A stretch of DNA of 64,000 nucleotides, taken from the NCBI GenBank assembly GCA_024180945.1, contig JAKSGN010000005.1, forward strand, positions 2,790,001 through 2,854,000, read 5' to 3'. Position 1 is the first letter of the stretch. Each line of letters opens with the position of its first letter. Below the pieces are notes generated by a model, which was not told where the DNA came from, did not search any database, and saw nothing but the letters and a program-made list of their open reading frames with translations. This stretch comes from Macrophomina tecta. Taxonomy: Eukaryota > Ascomycota > Dothideomycetes > Botryosphaeriales > Botryosphaeriaceae. The translations under genes and the position numbers were made by a program. This document shows positions 56,315 to 64,000 of the stretch, piece by piece.

Positions 56315-57192
56315 TGTGGTATATTTGAGTATGATATCCTTCGGCAGTCAGTAACTCACGTCCTAGCCAAGTCTGCAAACATACTTTGTGTGGTGTGCGA
56401 AGGACGAAGCTAGTATGACCGGACAAGAACGACGTTGGTCTCGTGGAAAGCAGTAATCGGTTGAAGAAATGCACCGGAAATCACGCACGTGAAGCAGTCA
56501 GAGCACATGTGCGCGTGCATACATTTCACTTAGAATCACGAGGCAAGTGATTGCTTTGGGCAGGCTCACAGTTCAACTTTCTCTTGCAATTCCACTGCCT
56601 CTTAATTCCGTCCGGTGTAACTCGGCCTCCGTCATTTGAGCCGCCGCAAAGATTTACACGGTGCCGAAGCATTAGGCAGGTAGAGTATGCGTTCGAGATC
56701 GAATACATGGAAGAAGATTATCCAATCGATGGCTTCCGTGTACAAATAAACATCTCAAGAGATTGTCCAGATAAGGGGGGTTTTTCCACGTCTCGGAATT
56801 CATATTGAAAGTTACGTCGAGTGACAAGACTTGCATTACAGACAAAGCAGTTTGGTAATCTGACTTTCCTATGACGGTGCTAGCTCTTGCCCTTGCCTTG
56901 CTCCTTCACCCCCCATCTACAGAATTTCTCTGTCCTTGTCCAATCACAAAGCTGCATCCTCGCTTCCTCAGATAGTGCGCCTTCCCCAGAAAAATATATG
57001 AAGCGGAAATATGAATCACTTGATTCCGGGGGACGCGTGCCTTCTCCAAGCATAAATATGAAGCCGCGTCAGACGCTAGCTTTCCCATTTAAGGTGTTTA
57101 CCTGCTCCTACTGAATAGAGACCCATTAATACCGGAAATCTGCTCTCCTACAACATCACCCATAGAATTCTTTCCTTAAGGCTTCCTAACAG
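56315..57192. other. Intergenic; possible first exon of the coiled-coil gene
   Basis: A frame ending near 57093 (MKPRQTLAFPFK from 57058) meets a GTGTTT donor and could be a 5' exon of the downstream gene. Its phase does not match the visible acceptors, so I leave it unassigned. Confidence 0.3.
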
Positions 57193-58591
57193 CTTTAGCC
57201 TCGTCTTTACGCCAACTGCTAGGCGTGGAGTCTACCCTGCTCAACTCAACGACAACCCAGGCCACTTCATCCGAGACGGTACTGCCTAAATCTGACTCTA
57301 GCAAGTGGCCTCTCTTCGCAGGATTCCTTCCTATAAAAATAATTTTCCAAAGAAATCCTCTCAGAAACCCATACTCGAGAAGCCGTCTATCACTTTCCGA
57401 CGAGCAACGTCCCGGCGCAATTCCAAGGGAAAAGGTGCAGTACTGGCTCAGAAACTTCGACGCCGACGGCTACATCATCGACAGTATCTTCACTCAAGTC
57501 AAGACTGCCAGCGAGCTTCCCATTTCACCTGCAGAAGTCACAGAGTTGAACGACATATACAAGTTAAAGCAGGGGAGACTGACAGCTCATATCAGGACCG
57601 CCTGCCTCAAGATGGCGCTATTTCATGAGAAAGTCTGGTTCTGCAAGGGTGAAAAGGGCGGCAAAGGGGTTGAGAAAGATGGCCAAGATATCGAAACTGT
57701 TGACATGACCCAGGATGAAGGCGACAGGCCTCCGATCGAGCTCGGCACGGCCGCGAGCAGAGCTAAGGCTCGGGCCACATGGGACCAGCATGGAGCTACT
57801 ACGTTTGATGGCCAACAGGCCACCCCCCACCGTCCAGTGCTGCGAGAGACAGCCGTCGCTCTTTCCCTTAAGAGGGCATCGGGTTGCAAGTCGATCACCC
57901 CTCACTACACAGCAGGGACAGCCCAAACACCCCATCAAGCCAACCAAGAGGTCCCTTCAGCACGGATTGTAAGCCCCCCCCAACCCCCAACAACAACAAC
58001 ACACACACACACACACACACAGGTCCTCCACACCCGCAACTCCCTTCAATCCCTTTCCAACATCTTAACAACGACTCCAGCCCCGCTGACCAGCAACAGC
58101 AACAGCAAGCTGACGATACCGGCACCACCACCCTTCACGACCGCATCTCAACCCTAACCGACGCCCTCACCAACACCCGCCACGACCTCGCCGCCACCCA
58201 GGCCACCAACCGCCAGCTCGGCAAGCAGGTCACGTCCTTGCGTGCCCAGCTCGTCCACGAGCGCTCGAAGGTCGACAAAGCCACGCGGCGCAAGGACGAG
58301 TACAAGCGCCACCATGCGCCGCTGTTCCGGTTCTCGGCGCGACTGCTCATCTGCTTCAAGGAACTGTACCTTGATCACAAGCGGCTCACCGGCGGCGAAG
58401 ATGCGGAGGTGGAGGAGTTCCTGAGAGACGCCAGAGAGGATTTGGGGCGGGAGAGGTATCGGAGGCTGAAGTGGTTGGGGGTGTGGATGAGGGACCATGT
58501 GTACGATCCGGTTGAGCAGGCGGAGGTGGTGGGGAAAGGGGAGGAGAAGGTGGATGCGGAGGATGTGGTGTCTGGATTGCGGACGGAATAA
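57193..58591 (+). CDS. Hypothetical coiled-coil protein, start and one junction unresolved
   Basis: Two long coding-like stretches lie head to tail in different frames. The first runs from about 57193 to 57968, with no ATG; possible acceptors are CTAACAG, CTTTAG or GCTAG. It contains GAIPREKVQYWLRNFDADGY, LTAHIRTACLKMALFHEKVW and an acidic patch. The second, from about 58022 to 58591, contains a coiled coil (DRISTLTDALTNTRHDLAAT through LRAQLVHERSKVD) and a helical end, RYRRLKWLGVWMRDHVYD. Between them is an intron-like segment, GTAAGC to CACACAG at 57969-58022. Its polypyrimidine/acceptor region is a (CAA)n(CA)n repeat, but splicing it keeps the first frame and misses the second. Either another splice pair or an indel joins them. 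I do not recognise the family. Confidence 0.45.
57989..58021. repeat. (CAA)n(CA)n microsatellite at a splice acceptor
   Basis: CAACAACAAC followed by about eleven CA units runs straight into the AG of a candidate intron end. Length changes would alter the acceptor context. Confidence 0.7.
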
Positions 58592-59562
58592 GCCCCGTCA
58601 AGAGCGTGCAACTGTTGGAGCGGCTCGGGCAATCTACGAAGTTTCGACAACGGATTGGGATATTGGTTCAGGATTATGGAGGCCAGAGCAGATCGTCTTG
58701 TAGGCCCGGTGGCAAATTGACGGCTGGATATTGGCGGCTGGAAATTGACGACCCTCTTTTCTTTTTAAGGTCGCTGGTTGCCAAATTAGGGGTAAGTCAA
58801 AGCGACAGAGCGAAGAGATGAACATGGCCTGCTCCATTGGAAATATAGATTGGAATAATTGAAAGGAAAGCAGGATAGTCCTATCAAAAATCATATTCTC
58901 TTCAATCTCATTGGATTTTTTTTTTTTTTTTTTGCAATCCTTGATCACCATGCAGTGCTGAATGTCCCAGGGCATGTGCTCAAACCTACCCGATTAGGCT
59001 ATCCCAACCGCTCCAAACTGCTGGCGCCGTATCTTCCCTCATTCGATCACCTTTACGTCTCTCGGGTGTACACACATAAATGAAGACCTTATCCCGCTGC
59101 CTGTATCCCTTCATCCATTCTTCGCTGTTCCTGTCGGCCTTTTTCCGAACAAACTGTTCAAAAAGAGGGCAGGCCGGAAGGGTACTTTTCCGGCTGGGCG
59201 GAATTTCACCTCAGGCTTTTCCGTTGCTGGTGGCGACGAGTTGGTCATCTTCACACGTGATTGATGAACAGGTATAGTTTGTTAACACGACATGGACGTT
59301 GAAGATGCAGCCTAGATGTGAGCTGTAGCGATAATCGCTCATTCACCAAGTCATTGGCAATTGGCTTGGAAACGGCCCCATAACCATCACTCATGCTGAG
59401 AACAACAGCGAGAACCATACGAAAGATTATCGAGATCATTACTATCTGTGAAATCATATACATCACTATTTCACACAACTCACGAGCACTACCCAGGATA
59501 TCACAAGTGAACAAAGCAACCTCCAACTCTCTTCTCCTGTCAGCACCGGATCTTCCACCACC
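58592..59562. other. Intergenic region with a T-run
   Basis: 3' flanks of the coiled-coil gene and the permease gene, which converge. A T run of about 16 nt is at 58918-58933. No gene is supported. Confidence 0.4.
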
Positions 59563-61362
59563 CTACGCAATCCAGAACCAAACCCTCTCTGCAAAATTCC
59601 TCGGCACCCTCTCAGGCCAAATCTGCGCATCCAGCGCCGCCTTGCCGCTCCAGATATCCGCCTCAGCCACCTTCACGATCGGCTCGCGCTTGAGCACCTT
59701 CCAGAACAGGTACAGCCCGAAGAAGATCGGAATGCCGATGTAGGCAGTAATGAAATCATCGATGCTCCAGTTGCCGTTGGTGAAGACGGAGAAGCCGTTG
59801 AAGAGGATGATAATGGCGAAGAAGCCGAGGGTGATGTAGGCGACATAAGGCTGGAAGCGGGAGCGCATGGGCAGCTGGTCGTCGGTGACGCCCTGGGCAT
59901 GGCAGGCCTGGCGGAAGCGAATATACGCGACGAGGACGGAGCACCAAGTGAAGAGCTGGGCGATGGTAACGATGTTCATCATCCACTCGAAGACGACGCC
60001 GGCGCCGGAGGAGACGCTCATGTAGGTAAGCAGCGAGACGGCGGCTGTGACGCCGACGCAGTAGTACGGGACGCCGGTGCGCGAGCACTTGAGGAGGAAC
60101 TTGGGGGCCTGGTGGTTCTGGGCGATTCCAAAGAGGTAACGAGAGCCAGTAAAGAGGAAGGCGTTGGCTGAGGAGGAGGCTGAGGTCAAGATGACGGCGT
60201 TAATAATGTGCGGAAGGACTGGTACACCAGCGCGGTTGATAGCGATGACCCAGGGGGAGCGGGCGGCGGTGGCAGCACCGTTGAGCAGGTGCTCGTCGTT
60301 AGAGGGCACGAGAACGCCAATGGCCAAGGATCCAAGGACGTAGAAGAAGAGGATACGCCAAAAGACACGACGCACGGCCTTAGGGATATTGCGGCGCGGG
60401 TCGTCGGCCTCACCGGCAGCGACGGCGACCATCTCAACACCACCGTAGGAGAAAGCGGCATTGACAAGTGTGGCAAAGAGACCCAAGAAGCGGCCCTCGC
60501 TACCGGAAGCAATGTACTCGTTCATTGCGCCAGGGTTTTTCCAGTAACGGAAGCCGAGGCGACCTTGCTGATTGCCTCCACCCAGGTCAAGGCAGACCGC
60601 CATGATGATCAGGCCGACAATTGTAATGATCTTGATGGAGGCGAAGATGAACTCGGCCTCTCCGTATATGGCAACTGCGAAGATATTGAGGCAGAGCACT
60701 AGGACGATGATGATAGAGATCCATGCTGCCTGACTGATCTCGTCGTTCCAGTAACCAACAACAACTGCTGCTGCGGAGATTTCTGCACAGAGAGTAATAG
60801 CGCTCTGGTACCAGCTGTTCCAGCCAACGGCAAATCCGAGAGCAGGATCGACGTAACGCGCGCAGTATTGAGGAATAGCACCGGGAAGTGGCAGCCAGGT
60901 AGTCATTTCACCCAAGCAGTTCATCATACCCCAGACAGCGAGACCGGTGAAAGAGTAGCCGAGGAGGACAGAGAGGGGACCGGAGGTAGCGAAAGCCTTG
61001 CCAATACCGAGGAAGAGACCAGTACCGATGGTACCGCCTGTAGATAGAAGGTCAGTACACCGAAGGTAACTGAGACACGCAAGAGAATGGCATTTTACCA
61101 AGAGCGATAAACTGAATGTGACGGGACTTCAGCCTGATTGAAAGGAAATGGTCAGTTGAGCCCTGATGAGCGAGCAAAGAGTGAACACTAACCCTCTGTG
61201 AACGTAGCCTAGCTCTTCCGCAGTCTGAACATCGCCGTAGATATCGGCGGCTTCGCCAACCGCATTGCCCTTGGAGTTGACAATATCCTTGATGTCGCGA
61301 GCATCGTGGGTGGGCGACTCATGGCCACCCACGCCGACCGAGTACAGATCCTTCTCGGCCAT
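59563..61362 (-). CDS. Amino-acid permease (yeast-type AAT family, APC superfamily)
   Basis: Three minus-strand exons, 61362-61193, 61133-61099 (35 nt) and 61037-59563, give 559 residues; introns are 59 and 61 nt. The short second exon supplies LKSRHIQFIALG, the signature just before TM1, and joins GGTIGTGLFLGIGKAF. Later family blocks include GEMTTWLPLPGAIPQYCARY, VDPALGFAVGWNSWY, SYGGVEMVAVAAGEADDPRR, NIPKAVRRVFWRILFFYVLG, and SRYLFGIAQNHQAPKFL with CSRTGVPYY. About twelve hydrophobic spans are visible. AAT permeases bring amino acids across the plasma membrane with protons; specificity cannot be read, although the general type is close to Gap1/Agp relatives. The soluble N-terminus has Lys and Ser/Thr residues typical of ubiquitin-controlled turnover. 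Intact. Confidence 0.93.
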
Positions 61363-64000
61363 CACGGGAATATGTGACTTCTCGTAGGAGGATTAACGGG
61401 AAGTTGCGAAGCGATAATAGAAGGATGACACGAGGCCCAAGCCCTGTCCAAAGTAAGTGACGCCCGGGAGGTAGGCGGGACGCTCGAGGAAAGTCGACGA
61501 GATGCGCACAGGATAACAAGAGGACCAAAACCCATCTGCACGCGGCAGACCAGGGAGTCTTATATCTCAGCCGTCCCAGCGCCCAGCAACAGCAGGAGCA
61601 GCGGCCGTAATCCATCCAGTCGGAACCTTATCACGCACGTCAAGCTGGCCTAGTAGCAGGCCTTACGCCGCAGGTGCATCCAGGGAGGCCTCTCGCGGTA
61701 GGTACCGCAGGACTACCCGGCCCAATCGCGGACGCCGCTCAAGCCCTCAAAGTGCGCCCCGGCAGCCTAGATCTGGGAGAACAGGCGTGCTCCGTAGTGC
61801 CACCCCTCCCCCTACCGCGGCACAAGCCTAGACATTAGCCTCTCAGACACGCGCACCTGTCTCCTCCCTCAAACGGTTAGCACGAGGCGGGGATTCCACG
61901 CGAGAGTGTTTGCACGCATACAGCAACCCAAAAAAGACAGCCATGCTCGCCGCCTCGCCACCGCTCCCTTTCAGCAGCAAGGACCGCAGCTGCAGCTGGA
62001 GAATGCCGGCGTCCATGAATCTGCCTACCGATCGGGTTATAACCTTCGCCTGCCTTACTCGTATTTGCCGACAGAAGGGGGGCGAAGGAGGGACTGCTCA
62101 GAGAGGCTGGTCGCAAACAGCAACAGAATTTCGCCGTTGGCGCCCGAAAGCGTATTAGGCATGTCAACTACTGCCGCGATTGCGTCGCTCACAGATAGAG
62201 GCGCTCAGGCGTTGCGTTAAGCTTTTAGTGATCCAGAACACGGGAGGCGCTTTCTCTCGGCCGTTCTCTCGCTACGCCTCCATGAGCCTCCCGTGGGGTT
62301 TGGCTACTGCGGCCCTGATGTCCAGGCAGGCGGCGTGGGCATCGGCCGAGGCGAGGCCGGTGTAACGCGTGATTGATGCCGCTGAGAAGGAATTGGACTG
62401 GCCGGCGTGCCATCTTCGGCTGACACGAAGAAACAGAGACCCGCCGGGCTGGGTGTAACCAACGATCGAAAAGCAAGACGCGAGCTGAGGCCTGTGAGCA
62501 CGGCGCAGCCACTCCATGGGGCAGGGTACGAGGTACCTGGGCTTGCCCTTTCTTCCCCGCAAAAGGCTGGGGTTTCAAGTGGTGCTGCAGGTCATGGTTG
62601 GAGCAAGCACGGGTCATGCAGTCTCCCTGATCCTAGCTTTCCCCTTCACTTGCCAGACCGAGCGACTGATGAATTGAGTTGAGAAAATTCTGCTGTGCCG
62701 CCGCTGACCGTCATCACGCCACACGCACATCTTCGACGACACAAAAATAATCCAATCTTGCGAGAGGGTGGGCGCGCGGTGGCAGTTATCTCGTTGATAG
62801 CCACGAGGCGTCTGCCGGCGGAAAAGCGCGGACAGAACAAAACTGCCAACAGAAACTGACGAGCTTGAGGCCCGGGCGGCGGGTGAGGGGGGCTGGATGA
62901 GAATTGGGAAACGAGATGATGGGGTTGGTCGAGTCGTGTGCCGCGGTCTCGAACGGTTGGCGAAGGAGGCTTGGGGTAGCGCCGGCGCAACTGCCCGCGT
63001 GCGGCAAAAGCTTCTTTGGCTGACGCTTGTCGCCCCGGCTAAGCCCTCTTAGCCAACTCTTGATCCAGCTTCGAGAAGCTCTCTGTGTCCTTCTCCGCCC
63101 TCAGCATCGCCGGCCTTCGCACCAGCCGTTGCACCGCAGGCCCCGACGCGTCGTGCCACGCAGCCAACCCTCATATGGTCGCTTACAACAGCTCCTACTG
63201 CAGGAATAGTGACGGCCGGGGAAAGGAGCCAATATACCTCTCACGCGGGATTTGCAGCCGATGGGATAATGCTCGTCGGCTGCCGGGACGATTGCACTCG
63301 CCGCCACTCCTCTGTCTTTGCGTCTCCTGACCCTGCCGGTTCCGATGGCGACGCAGCTGGTCAGGCTTGCGCGCCTCCCGGCCAAATGCATTCCTTCTCG
63401 AAGGATTGCAGCCGGCCCGTCGTGGCACAAGCAGCCAATTGTCCCGCAATTCCGTCATCCTTCAAACCCCCGTCGAAACAGAACGACCTGCCTAAGTAGG
63501 CCACCGCCTAGCCGAATCTTACTGGCACGCGGGGTGTCGCTGTGCGCTTTCCGCTTGCAGTTGTCAGCGCCAGAAGAGGTTGCCGTGTGGGATCTCGCTT
63601 GGCCGACCTGTCAATGCCGAGGGTGCTTCTTCGTGGCGCATGAACACGCACCGTCACGCCCAGGTGGGCGCACGCTGTTGGTCCCCGTATGCCTCAAATA
63701 CGAAGGCCGTGCAGGCTCCAGGCCTCGCTCTGCCCTCTGCCCGTCCGTTGACCTCGCGGACAGATGGTTTACATCGCGGCTGGAAAGCGTAGGGAGAAGC
63801 GTGAACAAGGCAGACATATCGAAAACCTACCGCATCCACAGCGTCAGTATGAGAAACGTGTTTTAGATCCAGTAAAGGTCCATCCAGTCATGACTCGATT
63901 GAGAAAAGCAGAATAACCGTTCCAAGTACATGCTCAGCAAACGCCTCTAGATCCAACCTGATTGCATGCATCCCCTCGCCCAGTCGTATTACAACAATCC
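61363..64000. other. GC-rich terminal interval, no supported gene
   Basis: This includes the permease promoter. Long overlapping frames (for example 63318-63866 on plus and 63195-63458 on minus) have Arg/Pro/Ser-biased composition expected by chance in GC-rich DNA. They show no domain or splice structure. Confidence 0.4.

Noticed and set aside
63195..63866. Frames at the right edge of the window
   Set aside because: Composition expected from GC-rich non-coding DNA; no homology cue.

Overview
The window is nuclear DNA from a filamentous ascomycete (Pezizomycotina; Dothideomycetes-like is my guess, not proven). Signs of this are many short GT-AG introns (mostly 48-118 nt), a Zn2Cys6 transcription factor, 2EXR and fungal-only membrane proteins, a Spt21/Ams2-type regulator, and housekeeping genes (Ubc6/UBE2J-type E2, Pif1, Pub1/TIA-1-type RNA-binding protein, SmD2, Mediator Med2) with fungal features. 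I saw no rRNA, tRNA, CRISPR array, operon or intact transposon. Layout: the left part (1-33 kb) is accessory in character. It holds a secreted metalloprotease gene with an internal stop, the ER-anchored E2, an SDR, wreckage of a DUF4246-type gene, a linalool dehydratase/isomerase-like (LDI) enzyme gene with a frameshift, a regulator combining C2H2-type fingers with a Zn2Cys6 cluster, a GFA/CENP-V family protein, a heavily broken MFS transporter, a glycosylated fungal membrane protein, a secreted three-repeat polysaccharide deacetylase, an aquaporin, and small membrane or secreted hypotheticals. Long stretches between them are gene-poor. The right part (34-61 kb) is mostly housekeeping: Pif1 helicase, Pub1-like protein divergent from Med2, a 2EXR protein, the Spt21/Ams2 GATA-like regulator divergent from SmD2, dihydroxyacetone kinase, an unknown coiled-coil gene and an amino-acid permease. 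The last 2.6 kb shows no gene I can support. How the genes work together: the best candidate for a functional unit is 8.7-16.5 kb (LDI-like enzyme, pathway-type transcription factor, GFA protein, dead MFS exporter), which looks like a small or decaying specialised-metabolism locus with no visible backbone synthase. At least four loci on the left carry stops, frameshifts or gene wreckage. On the right only the dihydroxyacetone kinase model needs a frame change. Either the left region is decaying or some single-base indels are sequence errors; raw reads would decide. All exon boundaries were derived by eye from splice signals, reading-frame phase and recalled family similarity.
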